Positions 1 to 9,308 are shown, counted from the first letter of the stretch. The stretch is 64,000 bases of DNA from Rhizobium leguminosarum bv. viciae USDA 2370 (GCF_002008365.1 NZ_MRDL01000003.1:62001-126000), one strand, 5' to 3'. Numbers and translations: made by a program. The notes: generated from the sequence alone by a model not told the origin.

Positions 1-1
1 T

Positions 2-733
2 GCAAGCGGCATCCTCAACCCCCTGCCCGAAATACTGGCGCTTGCCCGGGCCCGCGGCATCGTCACCATCGTCGATGCAGTGGCCTCGGTCGGCGGTCAT
101 GGTTTCGAAGTCGACAATCTCGGCATCGACATTGCGGTTGTTGGCCCGCAAAAGGCGCTCGGCGGGCCTGCCGGCGTGTCCGCACTCTCGGTCAGCCACC
201 GCGCCTGGGATCTGATCCTGACGGATGGCGCACCGTGCGATTCGATCTTGTCGTTGGCCGATCTGAAGACCTGGGTCGACAGCGGCCGACGCGGCCTGCC
301 GGGAACGCCGGCGCCGCTGGAATTCTTCGCGCTGGAAACGGCGCTCGACCGCGTCGAGGCCGAAGGCCTGGAGAATATCGTCGCCCGCCATGCGCTGGCG
401 GCATCGGCGACACGGGCGGGGCTTGCCGCGCTCGGCGCCCCGGACTGGGTACCGGCAGCAAGGGCTTCGAACCTGGTGACGGCGGTGCCGGTGCCGGAGG
501 CACTGGCGCCTGCCGCGCTGATCGCAGCCGTCGGGCAGTTGGGAGTCGAGCTGACCGAAGGCGTCGGAACTGGGCCGGCCCGTCTCTTGCGGCTGAACCA
601 CACGGGTCCGCGCGCCGCATTCCAGACGGTGCTCTCGAACGTCGTGGCGTATGGCGCGGCCCTCAGGCAGGCCGGCCATCCCTCGGATATATCAGCCGCT
701 GCGGAGGCAATATCCGCAGCCTACAGCCGATGA
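2..733 (+). CDS. Class V pyridoxal-phosphate aminotransferase, C-terminal part
   Basis: The gene enters from the left edge; 243 residues are visible in the frame starting at base 2, so the true start lies outside the window. The fold is that of the class V aminotransferases (alanine/serine-glyoxylate aminotransferase type). The fragment shows IVDAVASVGG (Asp at visible residue 25, expected to hold the pyridine nitrogen of PLP) and GPQKALGGPAG, whose Lys (visible residue 51) is the expected Schiff-base lysine. The C-terminal small domain ends cleanly at a TGA. Family members transaminate between amino acids and glyoxylate or act in purine-derived nitrogen metabolism (PucG type). The substrate cannot be read from the sequence, and no co-directional partner is close enough to indicate one. 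Confidence 0.85.
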   Translation, partial: ASGILNPLPEILALARARGIVTIVDAVASVGGHGFEVDNLGIDIAVVGPQKALGGPAGVSALSVSHRAWDLILTDGAPCDSILSLADLKTWVDSGRRGLPGTPAPLEFFALETALDRVEAEGLENIVARHALAASATRAGLAALGAPDWVPAARASNLVTAVPVPEALAPAALIAAVGQLGVELTEGVGTGPARLLRLNHTGPRAAFQTVLSNVVAYGAALRQAGHPSDISAAAEAISAAYSR

Positions 734-804
734 AAACCGTATTCGGCCCTTGATAATCATGGCTCATCAAGGCAGGAGAGTGGTATCGCGGAGACTTGGT
801 GCAG

Positions 805-1668
805 ATGACGAAATTGCTGGATGCGCAGGGCCTGGAGATTTCACATGAGGGGCATCGCACCCGCCTGAAATGGCACCGATTGCGCAAGCGGTTTGCCGAT
901 CCGTTGTTCTCAGCCGAAGTGATGACGGAGGGATTTGCGTCAGGCGCCTCGATGGAGCTCGATCTGCGCGTGCGCGCCGATGGCGGTTTCGTCGTGCTGC
1001 ACGACGAGGACCTCGAAGGTGAAACGACCGGGCATGGACCGATCACCGAAAAGAGCATCGGCGACCTCGGCGATATCAGGATGCAGGAGGGCGACCGGCC
1101 GCTGATCCTCAGCGAGGATCTCGCCGCCATGATGCAATCGACGAATCCGGCCGCGCTGCTGCAATTCGATATGAAGGACGACTACGAGGCGATCGGCGCC
1201 AGGGGCATTGAGCATCTTGCCGAGCATTTCCGCGATATCGCCGCCTCGGTGATCGTCAGCGGCGACAGTCTCGATCTCATCGTCGCGGTCAAGGAGAAGC
1301 TCCCGCATCTGCTGCGTGGGATCGACCCCACCGACAAGCTCTACGATATCAGCAAGGCTCGCGGCTGGAAGGCGGTCGAGGCGGAATTGCGCGCCGACCT
1401 GCGCGGCCCGACGGAACCGGACACGATCTATCTCAATTGGCGGCTGATCCTTAATGCCGCCAATGAAGGTCTCGACATGATCGCGCTCTGCCAGGAGCAA
1501 GGCAAACGCGTCGATACCTGGACCTTCACCCTGAAGGATCCAGAGGCCGGCTTCAGTGATGAGGAATGGCTGAGCTTTTCGGCGCTGATGGCCCTGAAGC
1601 CGAATCAGATCACCACCGACGAGGCGCCGGCGACCGAACGCGCCTGGGAACGCCGCATAGCGGATTAA
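805..1668 (+). CDS. Divergent glycerophosphodiester phosphodiesterase-family protein
   Basis: 287 residues from ATG 805, chosen because GGAG lies 11 bases upstream; TTG 796 and GTG 799 are in-frame alternatives. The stretch SMELDLRVRADGGFVVLHDE resembles the metal-binding Glu-x-Asp and the second His (LHDE) of the GDPD TIM barrel, and DMKDDY plus LLRGID and IYLNW fit later strands. The usual N-terminal His-Arg-Gly and Glu-Asn-Thr motifs are not present in recognisable form; the segment before the ELD motif reads FSAEVMTEGFASGAS. Canonical GDPDs use two catalytic histidines, so this protein may be a divergent enzyme with another substrate or an inactive homologue. It lies alone, about 70 bp after the aminotransferase. 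A more typical GDPD is at 5328-6107. Confidence 0.7.
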   Translation: MTKLLDAQGLEISHEGHRTRLKWHRLRKRFADPLFSAEVMTEGFASGASMELDLRVRADGGFVVLHDEDLEGETTGHGPITEKSIGDLGDIRMQEGDRPLILSEDLAAMMQSTNPAALLQFDMKDDYEAIGARGIEHLAEHFRDIAASVIVSGDSLDLIVAVKEKLPHLLRGIDPTDKLYDISKARGWKAVEAELRADLRGPTEPDTIYLNWRLILNAANEGLDMIALCQEQGKRVDTWTFTLKDPEAGFSDEEWLSFSALMALKPNQITTDEAPATERAWERRIAD

Positions 1669-1796
1669 CCGGCGGGCGTCGGCGCATGGTGTCGAAAGAT
1701 ATGAGAGATTTTCGATAGCCTATTTCCGGGCTTGGCGCGTACTTTTTGCAATTTGCATCATTTTAAACTTCTGATGCTATCCATACCAGCAGACAA

Positions 1797-3455
1797 ATGT
1801 TGGTGTTCGAGATGCAAGTTGTTGATACTGAAGCAGTTACTCAGCAGGCAAATCCCAACTTACAAGAAGCGTGGCATCTTGGATGTACAGGCCATTCGCT
1901 TGAGGCACTCGCACTGGCCGGCGAAATCCTTGCTGATGCCAAGGCGCGGGGCGACGATCGGCTCGCCGCGCAATGCGACACCGACATTGCCTGGTACTGT
2001 TTTCAAATCGGCAAGGCCGAACTTGGGCTGACGCATATCCGGCGGGCGGTAGACTTCTGGAAATTGAACGGGGAGCGCAAACAGGAAGCCTGCGCCCGGG
2101 CGTATTTCGGATGGCTGCTCTTGGAATTGGGCTTGCCGGAGGAAGCGATCGAAGAAGCGACCCGCGCCTTGGATCTGGCCGACAAGACAGCAGACCCGAA
2201 AGCGCAAAGCCTGGCGACCAACGTCGTTGGAATTATCTTCTGGTACAACAAGCAGCCCGACCGGGCCATCTTGATGAGCGAGAGGTCCGTCGAACTCGCC
2301 AGGTTGATTGGCGACAGAACCTATGAATGCTGGTGGCTGATCAATCTCGGCGGCGCTCATTCGGAAGGCGGATATATCGCGGAGGCGCTCGGCCGCCCGG
2401 AGGAAGGACACCAGATGCTGGTCAGAGCACTGGAACTGACCGAACAGGCGCTCGACATCGCAACCGAGATCGGCGACAGCTGGGCTGCTCGTATCTGCCT
2501 CGGCAACAAGGCCGAGTTCCACAGCCATCTGGGCGAGCATGACAACGCGCTGCAATGCATGGAGCGCTACCGGCTGTTTCAAGAGAACAGCTATGTCCGG
2601 GACAGGCAGCAATATCTCTACACCCTGGGCCAGATCTACAACAATTCCGGAAAATTCACGGAAGCCCTGTCGCCGCTGCTCGAGGCGCTGGAGCTGATCG
2701 ACGCCGGCGGCAGTTTCGATTCCTATGTTCAGATCTATCTTTATCTGTCGCAGGCCTATGAGGGGCTGGGGCAGTTCGATCAGGCGCTGGAGGCACATAA
2801 GAAATACCACCAGGCCTATTTGCGCAATAGCGCCGAGAGTACCCAGCGGCGCGCACGTCTCGCCGAAATCTACTATGAAACCAAACGGTTCAAGGAAGTT
2901 GCCGAAACGGAGTCGAAGCGCGCAGAAACGCTGGAGGCCTCCTATCAGAAATTGCAGGAGCAAACCGATATCCTTGCCAATGCCGTCTATCTGGACGCAC
3001 TGACCGGGCTCTATAATCGCAAATATCTCGACAGCCGGTTTAAAGCGCTGACATCTGAGAAACGTCCATATTCGATCGCGATGCTGGATGTCGATCACTT
3101 CAAGTCGATCAACGATAACTTCTCTCACATGATCGGCGACCGGGTCCTGAGTGCCATTGGAACTATACTGCGCGGCCAGCTGCGCATTACCGATCAGGCA
3201 ATTCGCTTTGGCGGCGAGGAATTCGTCGTCTTGCTCGCCGGCACTCCCCGAGGCGCTACCGATATCTGCGAGAAGTTGCGTTCGGCCATTGAGCGGTGGG
3301 ACTGGTCCGAGGTCTGCAACGGGCTGCATGTGACGATCAGCATCGGTGTCGCCGGTAGTACTCTATCCACCAATTCTCCGAACGAGATTTTGGCGATCGC
3401 AGATCAGAATCTCTATGCGGCGAAAAAGAGCGGCCGCAATCGCGTTGTTGCGTAA
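1797..3455 (+). CDS. TPR-repeat diguanylate cyclase (GGDEF)
   Basis: 552 residues. The first ~370 are helical tetratricopeptide-type repeats (repeated A/G-x-A-Y-x-x-L-G and ALE patterns such as GQIYNNSGKFTEALSPLLEA). A short coiled linker (about 365-390) leads into a GGDEF domain beginning near DALTGLYNRKYLDSRF. The catalytic motif is GGEEF at 472-476, an active variant in known cyclases. RITD at 463-466, exactly five residues before it, is the RxxD inhibitory site, so feedback inhibition by c-di-GMP is expected. No signal peptide or membrane segment is visible, so the protein should be cytosolic and the TPRs probably sense a protein partner. ATG 1797 is used; ATG 1812 is possible. It is probably monocistronic. 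Confidence 0.9.
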   Translation: MLVFEMQVVDTEAVTQQANPNLQEAWHLGCTGHSLEALALAGEILADAKARGDDRLAAQCDTDIAWYCFQIGKAELGLTHIRRAVDFWKLNGERKQEACARAYFGWLLLELGLPEEAIEEATRALDLADKTADPKAQSLATNVVGIIFWYNKQPDRAILMSERSVELARLIGDRTYECWWLINLGGAHSEGGYIAEALGRPEEGHQMLVRALELTEQALDIATEIGDSWAARICLGNKAEFHSHLGEHDNALQCMERYRLFQENSYVRDRQQYLYTLGQIYNNSGKFTEALSPLLEALELIDAGGSFDSYVQIYLYLSQAYEGLGQFDQALEAHKKYHQAYLRNSAESTQRRARLAEIYYETKRFKEVAETESKRAETLEASYQKLQEQTDILANAVYLDALTGLYNRKYLDSRFKALTSEKRPYSIAMLDVDHFKSINDNFSHMIGDRVLSAIGTILRGQLRITDQAIRFGGEEFVVLLAGTPRGATDICEKLRSAIERWDWSEVCNGLHVTISIGVAGSTLSTNSPNEILAIADQNLYAAKKSGRNRVVA

Positions 3456-3530
3456 CGGGCGTTCCGTAACTTTCGGGCGAAGTTCGCAGTCTCACAAATC
3501 GGGCGGATCGCGTCTGTGGGAGAGGTGTAT

Positions 3531-4340
3531 CTATAGCCCCTCGATGTCGAGAATGAACGCGAATTCGCCGGCAAGCCCCGGCGAGTAGGCGATGACGGGT
3601 CCGCCCTGTGCAAGCAGCCTATCGACCGGCGGCATCGCCACCACAGCGCCGGCCTCTTCGGCGATCAGCGCGCCGGCGAGCATGTCCCAGGCATTGAGGT
3701 GGCGTTCGTAATAGAGATCGGCAGCACCCTCGGCGACACGAACGAGGTCGATCGCGGCCGCGCCCATGCGGCGATAATCCATGCCGCGTTCGTGGAGCCG
3801 CCGCGAGAGCGCGAGATGGTCGTCGAAGCTCGTCTTGCGGGAATGGCCGAGAATGACAAGCGCATTGGCTGGATCGGCGGTCGCCGCCGCATGGACCGGA
3901 ATCCCGTCCTTGAAGGCGCCACCGCCGCGGACGGCGTGAAAGACTTTGTCTCCGGCGGCGTCGTAGACCACGCCGACCTCCACCTTTCCGCCGACGACCA
4001 AGGCGATCGAGACACCCCAGTGCCGGAAGCCCCTGATATAGTTGGTCGTGCCGTCGATCGGATCGACGACCCAGGTGCCGCCCTTACCCGATCGTCCGCC
4101 GCTCTCTTCGCCCATGAAACTATCATCCGGAAAGCGCGAGAGCAGCCCGTCGTGGATCGCCTGCTCGGCCCTCCTGTCGGCGATGGTGACGAAATCCTGC
4201 AATCCCTTGTTCTCGACGGTGAGGGTTCCGGGGTCAGAGTCGCGCCGAAACCGGGCCGTCTCCCGTCCGACCTCGAGGGCAACTGACATGGCGACCTCCG
4301 CCCGTGCGCGGATGGCAGCGGCGTCGAATGCGGAATTCAT
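3531..4340 (-). CDS. Inositol monophosphatase family phosphatase
   Basis: 269 residues with the full Mg2+-dependent IMPase signature: GEES at 77-80, DPIDGTTN at 93-100, and the C-terminal WDMLAG at 218-223 that supplies the third metal ligand. Family enzymes hydrolyse inositol-1-phosphate, 3'-phosphoadenosine phosphate, fructose-1,6-bisphosphate or histidinol phosphate; the motifs do not separate these. It is the last gene of a minus-strand operon: its ATG overlaps the TGA of the LacI regulator in TGATG. Operon membership with a sugar-type ABC importer and a glycerophosphodiesterase suggests it dephosphorylates the product released from the imported compound (inference). Confidence 0.9.
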   Translation of the reverse strand: MNSAFDAAAIRARAEVAMSVALEVGRETARFRRDSDPGTLTVENKGLQDFVTIADRRAEQAIHDGLLSRFPDDSFMGEESGGRSGKGGTWVVDPIDGTTNYIRGFRHWGVSIALVVGGKVEVGVVYDAAGDKVFHAVRGGGAFKDGIPVHAAATADPANALVILGHSRKTSFDDHLALSRRLHERGMDYRRMGAAAIDLVRVAEGAADLYYERHLNAWDMLAGALIAEEAGAVVAMPPVDRLLAQGGPVIAYSPGLAGEFAFILDIEGL

Positions 4341-5350
4341 CAGGCAGTCCTTCTTCTGATCAGTGTCACCGGCGTGAATTCGACACGCGCCGTCAGGTCC
4401 GGCTCGGCCATCCGGCTCATCAGCAGGTCGACCGTCTTTTCGGCCTGGACGTCGCAGGGTTGGCGGATGGTCGTCAGATCGTAGGCGGTCCAGCTCGCCT
4501 GAGGAATGTCGTCATGGCCGATGATGCGCAGCGGCGGCGCATCATCACGGCCGCGGCCCTGCAAGACGCGGTCGATCACGCCGCAGGCCATGTAATCGTT
4601 GGCGCAGAACAGCCCGTCGATGCCGGATGCGGCAAGTTCGGCTGCCGCATCATAGCCGCTCCGGTAATCATTGATCCTGATCTGCAGGAACTGCGCCTCG
4701 ACGCCGAGCTGCTTGCAGCGTGCGATGAAGGCCTCGCTGCGCCGCCGCGCCGTATAGGATATAGCGGGGGCGGCCATTACAGCGGGCTTTCGCACGCCGC
4801 TGTCGATCAGGTGGGTGGCGGCGAGATGGCCGGCCATGCGGTCGTCCGAGATGATGCGGTCGACGAAGGGGATGTCGTTGCCCTTGTTGATCAGCACGAT
4901 CGGCACGCCTTCGGCCGCGCATTGCTCGCAGATCTCGGTCGGCGGGGCGTCCGAGGTGACGATGACGCCCGACACGGCGTAATGGAGCAGCTGGCCGATG
5001 ACGGTCGAGGTGTCCGCCTCTTGCGAGGTCGGCAGCAGGATGGGACGGAAATTGCGGGCGATCAGCACTCTCGCCAGATTCTCGATCTGCAACGTGCGAA
5101 ACGGATTGTCGAGGCCGGCGGCGACGACGCCGACGAGATCGGAGCGTTTGTTGGTCAGGCTTCGGGCAAGATAGTTGACCCGGTAGCCAAGTTCCTTGGC
5201 GGCCTGATAGACCTTCTCGCGCGTCTTCGGCGAGACGCTGGCATCCGGGGTGAAGGCGCGCGAGACGGCAGCGCGCGAGACGCCGGCCACACGCGCCACG
5301 TCGAAGGAAGTTGCCTTGCGTGGTCCCTTATCCCTGTCTGCCAACTGCAT
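4340..5350 (-). CDS. LacI-family transcriptional regulator
   Basis: 336 residues. The N-terminal helix-turn-helix (about 15-33, SFDVARVAGVSRAAVSRAF) and hinge region (YRVNYLARSL) are typical of LacI/GalR repressors. The rest is a periplasmic-binding-protein-like effector domain (LVGVVAAGLDNPF, then GLFCANDYMACGVIDRVLQ). It binds DNA as a dimer and releases it, or binds it, in response to a sugar-like ligand. Its start overlaps the end of the upstream GDPD by 23 bp, and it lies inside the operon it probably controls. A LacI-like palindrome (10852-10867) lies just downstream of the predicted -10 of the operon's first gene. Confidence 0.92.
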   Translation of the reverse strand: MQLADRDKGPRKATSFDVARVAGVSRAAVSRAFTPDASVSPKTREKVYQAAKELGYRVNYLARSLTNKRSDLVGVVAAGLDNPFRTLQIENLARVLIARNFRPILLPTSQEADTSTVIGQLLHYAVSGVIVTSDAPPTEICEQCAAEGVPIVLINKGNDIPFVDRIISDDRMAGHLAATHLIDSGVRKPAVMAAPAISYTARRRSEAFIARCKQLGVEAQFLQIRINDYRSGYDAAAELAASGIDGLFCANDYMACGVIDRVLQGRGRDDAPPLRIIGHDDIPQASWTAYDLTTIRQPCDVQAEKTVDLLMSRMAEPDLTARVEFTPVTLIRRRTA

Positions 5351-6107
5351 TTTCCTTAACCGCAGGCGGCCGCATCAGATCGGGCAGATCCGTGCAGATG
5401 CCGAGAACCGGAAGCTTCATGATGTCATCGAGAATGGCCCGCCGCTCCTCGTGCCAGAGCACGATCTCGCGGCCGGCATCGAAAGCGCGGCGCATCAGCG
5501 CGTCGGTCACCAGATCCTGCGGACGCTCGCCTGCCCTCTCCCAGCAGAGGTGCAGGATATCGGCGCCGGCCTCGTCGCCGAGCGCATGCGGATCGTGGCC
5601 GACACGGATCAGCACCGAGAGCGGAAAATCGCAGGCGGCGTCGCTGAGTTCGCGCACCTGCGCCGTGTCGAAGGAGCCGAGGCAGGCGAAACGCTGGTTC
5701 ATCTCGACAAGGTGCCGCCAGCAGCGCATGCCGGTTCCAGGCGCCTTCAGCTCGACATAGAGACCGGTCCCGGTCTCGCGGCCGAGTGCGGCGACCTGCG
5801 AAAAACTCGGCACGTCGACGCCGTCAAGTGCGCCAAGCTCCGCCGCCGTCATTTCGGAAATGCGGCGGTCGATGCCGAAGACACGCTCGAGATGGTCGTC
5901 ATGCGAGACGACGACCACGCCGTCCTTGGTCAGTTGCGTGTCGAGCTCCCACATCTCAGCGCCGAGTTCGGCAGCGCGGCGGAAGGCGGCAAGGGTGTTC
6001 TCGCGTTCATGGCCGCTTGCGCCACGATGGCCGATGCAAAAGGGAAGCCGACCCTTGCCTGACGGCCAGCCGTAACGCTGGAAAAATGCTGAGAAATCTC
6101 GGGTCAT
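5328..6107 (-). CDS. ugpQ: Glycerophosphodiester phosphodiesterase
   Basis: 259 residues from ATG 6107, preceded by GGAGG (AGGAGGCTCTGATG) and overlapping the stop of the ABC ATPase in TGATG; an upstream in-frame start at 6164 lies inside the ATPase gene and was discarded. The GDPD motifs are complete: HRG at 27-29, ENT, a metal-binding ELD, and SHDD. It cleaves glycerophosphodiesters to glycerol-3-phosphate and an alcohol. No signal peptide is visible, so it should act in the cytoplasm on an imported diester, like UgpQ with the Ugp transporter. The symbol is by analogy of context, since the transporter's substrate is not proven. Confidence 0.88.
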   Translation of the reverse strand: MTRDFSAFFQRYGWPSGKGRLPFCIGHRGASGHERENTLAAFRRAAELGAEMWELDTQLTKDGVVVVSHDDHLERVFGIDRRISEMTAAELGALDGVDVPSFSQVAALGRETGTGLYVELKAPGTGMRCWRHLVEMNQRFACLGSFDTAQVRELSDAACDFPLSVLIRVGHDPHALGDEAGADILHLCWERAGERPQDLVTDALMRRAFDAGREIVLWHEERRAILDDIMKLPVLGICTDLPDLMRPPAVKENAVGRQG

Positions 6108-7162
6108 CAGAGCCTCCTGCCATTTTCGTCGAAGACGAATATGCCGCGGCTGTCGATCGCCCACCGGACGTCGTCGCCGACGTGAACATCGCTGCGCACC
6201 GGCTGGATGGAGCGCAGCAGCGGTCCGCCGGCAAGAGCCACGTCGTAGAGGTTCTCGCGACCTTGCGTTTCGGCGAAGGTGATCTTGCCGGGCACGGTGA
6301 TGTCGCCTGCCGGCGTAAAATGTTCCGGCCGGACACCGAGCATCAGCTTCGTGCCCTCGGCGGCTCCGACGGTATCGGGCAGCGGCACGCGGATCTCGCT
6401 TTGCGGGATTGTGAAGGCGCCATTGTCCACAACGCCGCGCAGGAAGGTGATCGGCGGATTACCAAGGAAGCCGGCAACGAAGGCGGTCTTCGGATCATTG
6501 TACATCTCGGCCGGCGTAGCGATCTGGACGATCTCGCCTTCCTTCATGATGGCGATGCGGTCACACATGCTCATCGCCTCCACCTGGTCATGGGTGACGA
6601 GAATGGCGGTGATGCCGGTCTCGCGCTGCAGGCGGCGGATTTCCGATCGCATTTCGAGGCGCAGCTTGGCGTCGAGATTGGCGAGCGGTTCATCGAGCAG
6701 CAGCACATCTGGCTTGCGGATCAGCGCGCGCGCCAGCGCCACGCGCTGCTGCTGGCCGCCGGAAAGCTCGGCCGGCCTGCGGCCCATCAGGTTGCCGATC
6801 TGCACGAGGGCGGCGATACGGTCGACCTCCTTGCGGATCTCGGCGGCGGGCATGCCCTTCACCTTCAGCGGAAAACCGATGTTCTCGGTAACCGTCATGT
6901 GCGGATAGAGCGCATAGGACTGGAAAACGACGCCGACATTGCGAGCCTGGCTCGGCAGGTCGGTGACGTCGCGGTCGCCGAAGAGGATGCGTCCGCCGCT
7001 CGGCCGGTGGATGCCGCAGACGGAAAAGAGCGTCGTCGATTTGCCGCAGCCGGAAGGGCCGAGCAGCGCCAGCATCTCGCCGCTGCCGACTTCGAGCCGC
7101 ATGTTCTCGATGACCTTGGTGGAGCCGAAGCTCTTCGAAAAATTGTCGAGGAGGATGCGCAT
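6107..7162 (-). CDS. Sugar/glycerophosphodiester ABC transporter ATPase (MalK/UgpC type)
   Basis: 351 residues. Walker A is GPSGCGKST at 35-43, followed by the Q-loop ([14 protein letters not shown]), signature LSGGQQQR, Walker B with D-loop (LLLDEPLANLD) and the H-loop (ILVTHDQ). A C-terminal ~115-residue OB-type regulatory domain (MLGVRPEHF) marks the MalK/UgpC class, which energises import of sugars and glycerol phosphates. The ATG overlaps the stop of the permease gene. It follows the two permeases and precedes the GDPD gene with translational coupling, so the five products probably form one uptake-and-cleavage unit. Confidence 0.93.
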   Translation of the reverse strand: MRILLDNFSKSFGSTKVIENMRLEVGSGEMLALLGPSGCGKSTTLFSVCGIHRPSGGRILFGDRDVTDLPSQARNVGVVFQSYALYPHMTVTENIGFPLKVKGMPAAEIRKEVDRIAALVQIGNLMGRRPAELSGGQQQRVALARALIRKPDVLLLDEPLANLDAKLRLEMRSEIRRLQRETGITAILVTHDQVEAMSMCDRIAIMKEGEIVQIATPAEMYNDPKTAFVAGFLGNPPITFLRGVVDNGAFTIPQSEIRVPLPDTVGAAEGTKLMLGVRPEHFTPAGDITVPGKITFAETQGRENLYDVALAGGPLLRSIQPVRSDVHVGDDVRWAIDSRGIFVFDENGRRL

Positions 7163-8004
7163 CAGCCTTTGCTCCCGCCGCCGTAGATGTTCATGAGATA
7201 TTTGTTGAAGAGCGCGTAAACGATCAGCACGGGAACGAGGTAGAAGACGCCGACCGCCTTGAACATGTTGAAATCATAGTTGTTGTCGTCGGCAAGGAAG
7301 GCCGCGAGATAGACCGAGAGCACCTGCACCTGATTACCAGGCGCCAGCACCTGCGGCAGGATGAACTCGCCCCAGCCGGAGAGGAAAGAGAATAGGCCGA
7401 GCGCCATGATGCCGGGCTTGACCTGCGGCAGCACGAGGCTGCGCCAGACCCGGAAGCGCGAGGCGCCGTCGACGACGCCGGCCATTTCGATTTCCCACGG
7501 CACGGTGTCGTAGAAGCCCTTCATCAGCCAGATGCCGAGCGGCAGGTCAATCGCCGCCTTCACCAGGATGACGCCGATCAGCGAATTGTAGAGACCGATC
7601 ATCTGCAGCACGATGAAGATGGCGATGATCAGCGTCACCGACGGGAAGGCATGCAGCACCATGACGCCGGCAAGGAAGAAGCCGCGCGCCGGGACGTTCA
7701 GCCGCGATAGCACATAGCCCGCCATCGATGAGACGATGAGCACCAGGCTGGTGGTGCAGGCCGAAAAGAGCAATGTATTCAGCGTCACCTGCCAGATGTT
7801 TGCCTTGCCCTCCGTCGTCTGCCAGAGGAATCGCCAGTGACTAAGCGTCAAGCCGGAGGGCAGCAGAGCGTCCGCCTGCTTGACGGTCACCGTGTCTAGG
7901 AAGAGATAGACATACATCAGGAGCAGCGGCAGGCTGACGATGGTCAGCGCCGATATGACAGGCCAGCTGCGATAATTTGCCGAGGGCTGCGATCGTTCGG
8001 CCAT
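7162..8004 (-). CDS. ABC transporter inner-membrane permease (MalG type)
   Basis: 280 residues from ATG 8004, selected for the GAGG 8 bases upstream; TTG 8010 is in frame but overlaps the previous gene. Six hydrophobic segments are visible, the first at about 17-37, and the EAA loop reads EIEMAGVVDGASRFRVWRSL, the contact site for the ATPase. This is the second membrane subunit of a MalFG-type importer. It follows the larger permease after 2 bp and overlaps the ATPase gene, so the three are translated together. Confidence 0.92.
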   Translation of the reverse strand: MAERSQPSANYRSWPVISALTIVSLPLLLMYVYLFLDTVTVKQADALLPSGLTLSHWRFLWQTTEGKANIWQVTLNTLLFSACTTSLVLIVSSMAGYVLSRLNVPARGFFLAGVMVLHAFPSVTLIIAIFIVLQMIGLYNSLIGVILVKAAIDLPLGIWLMKGFYDTVPWEIEMAGVVDGASRFRVWRSLVLPQVKPGIMALGLFSFLSGWGEFILPQVLAPGNQVQVLSVYLAAFLADDNNYDFNMFKAVGVFYLVPVLIVYALFNKYLMNIYGGGSKG

Positions 8005-8006
8005 GG

Positions 8007-9308
8007 TCAATCCTCGATCAAGGGCTTGGCGACAAGCGTGCCGTAGTTGAAGACGCGCAGATAAAGGAGCGACAGCATGACGCCGATGACGACGAGCACC
8101 AGCGCCATGGCGGCACCCAACCCGTATTCGAGATTGCCGGCATAGTTTCTGAGCGCAGTGTGATAGGCGGAGAGCGCCCAGACCTCGGTCGCGTTGCCCG
8201 GTCCGCCATTGGTGGCAAGCAGGATTTCATTGAAGGAGGCAAGGAGCGACAAGGTCTGGTAGCAGGTAACGAAGAGGATCGGCCAACGCATCTGCGGCAG
8301 GATGATGTAGCGGATCTGCTGCCAGCGCGAAGCGCCGTCGACCTCGCTCGCATAGAACTGGCTCTTCGGAATGGCCTTCATCGCCGAGGAGAAGACCAAC
8401 ATGCCCATCGAGGCGCCGATGAAGCCGTTGATCAGCACGACGAAGAACCATGCGTTATAGGCGTTGTCGAGAAGGTAGTTCTTCGGCGGATAGCCGAACT
8501 TGCCCATCAGGATCGAAATGAAGCCGGTATCCCAGGCAAGCCACTTCCATAGCATGACGTAGATGACGACGGGGGTAATGCGCGGTAGGAGCCAGATGCC
8601 GCGGAAGATCGAGGCTGGCGTCGGCGGCATGTAATGCGTCCAGATGGCAAGCAGCAGCGCATAGCCGACATTGAACAGCATCAGCACCAGCGCGACGTAG
8701 AGCACGGTATTCAAGAGCACGCGCGCCATGTCGGGTGAGGTGGTCATGCGCGCGAAATTGTCGGTCGTCCAAACCCAGCCGGTATAAGTGGCCTTGGCGA
8801 CCGTTTCCTTCTGCTCAGGTGTCAGTTTGAAACCCAGACCATCCAGCGCCGAAAAGAGTTGTTCCTTGCTGTCGAAGCGGGTGTTGAGGACGGAGCGGTT
8901 GAACTGTTCGGAAATCTGCTTGACGTCGCGCGTCGAAGGCCGGTCGGCGAGATCCTTGAGCATGCGCTCGACGTCGCGGCGTGCCGTGAACACCTCACCT
9001 GCATGTTTGGCGCGCAATTCCCCAGCAATCCCCGGCGCAAGCCCGAGACCTTCAACGGCCTTGAGGCCCGCCTCGTCGATCGCGTAGCGCGGTTCGGCCA
9101 TCTCGGCGGCAATGTCTGGTACCGCCGATTTCAGCGCGATCAGGGAATTCGGTGCGATCTGGTAGACACCGCCGGATATGCCGGTCGCCGTCGTCATGCT
9201 GGTCATCGAGAAGACCGCCGTCAGAACGACCGGCATCAGGAAGAAGAGGATGATCATGATCGCGGCAGGCGCGATCATCACCAGTCCGAGCGTTCTGGAC
9301 GATTTCAT
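8007..9308 (-). CDS. ABC transporter permease with large periplasmic insertion (MalF type)
   Basis: 433 residues, much longer than the ~290-320 usual for such sugar permeases. After the first membrane helix (about 9-34) comes a hydrophilic insertion of roughly 140 residues (about 40-180) rich in charged residues. It contains two helix-turn-helix-like stretches (VEGLGLAPGIAGELRAKH and LDGLGFKLTPEQKETVAK). The remaining helices and the EAA loop (EVDGASRWQQIRYIILP) then follow. The position matches the P2 loop of enterobacterial MalF, which contacts the binding protein, but I see no sequence resemblance to that loop. It is translationally linked to the second permease. Confidence 0.9.
   Translation of the reverse strand: MKSSRTLGLVMIAPAAIMIILFFLMPVVLTAVFSMTSMTTATGISGGVYQIAPNSLIALKSAVPDIAAEMAEPRYAIDEAGLKAVEGLGLAPGIAGELRAKHAGEVFTARRDVERMLKDLADRPSTRDVKQISEQFNRSVLNTRFDSKEQLFSALDGLGFKLTPEQKETVAKATYTGWVWTTDNFARMTTSPDMARVLLNTVLYVALVLMLFNVGYALLLAIWTHYMPPTPASIFRGIWLLPRITPVVIYVMLWKWLAWDTGFISILMGKFGYPPKNYLLDNAYNAWFFVVLINGFIGASMGMLVFSSAMKAIPKSQFYASEVDGASRWQQIRYIILPQMRWPILFVTCYQTLSLLASFNEILLATNGGPGNATEVWALSAYHTALRNYAGNLEYGLGAAMALVLVVIGVMLSLLYLRVFNYGTLVAKPLIED

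Noticed and set aside
4304..5359. 351-codon open frame on the plus strand
   Set aside because: Mirrors the LacI regulator, which has a complete HTH and effector domain.
5786..7186. 466-codon open frame on the plus strand
   Set aside because: Antisense to the GDPD and ABC ATPase genes; composition is typical of a mirrored high-GC gene.
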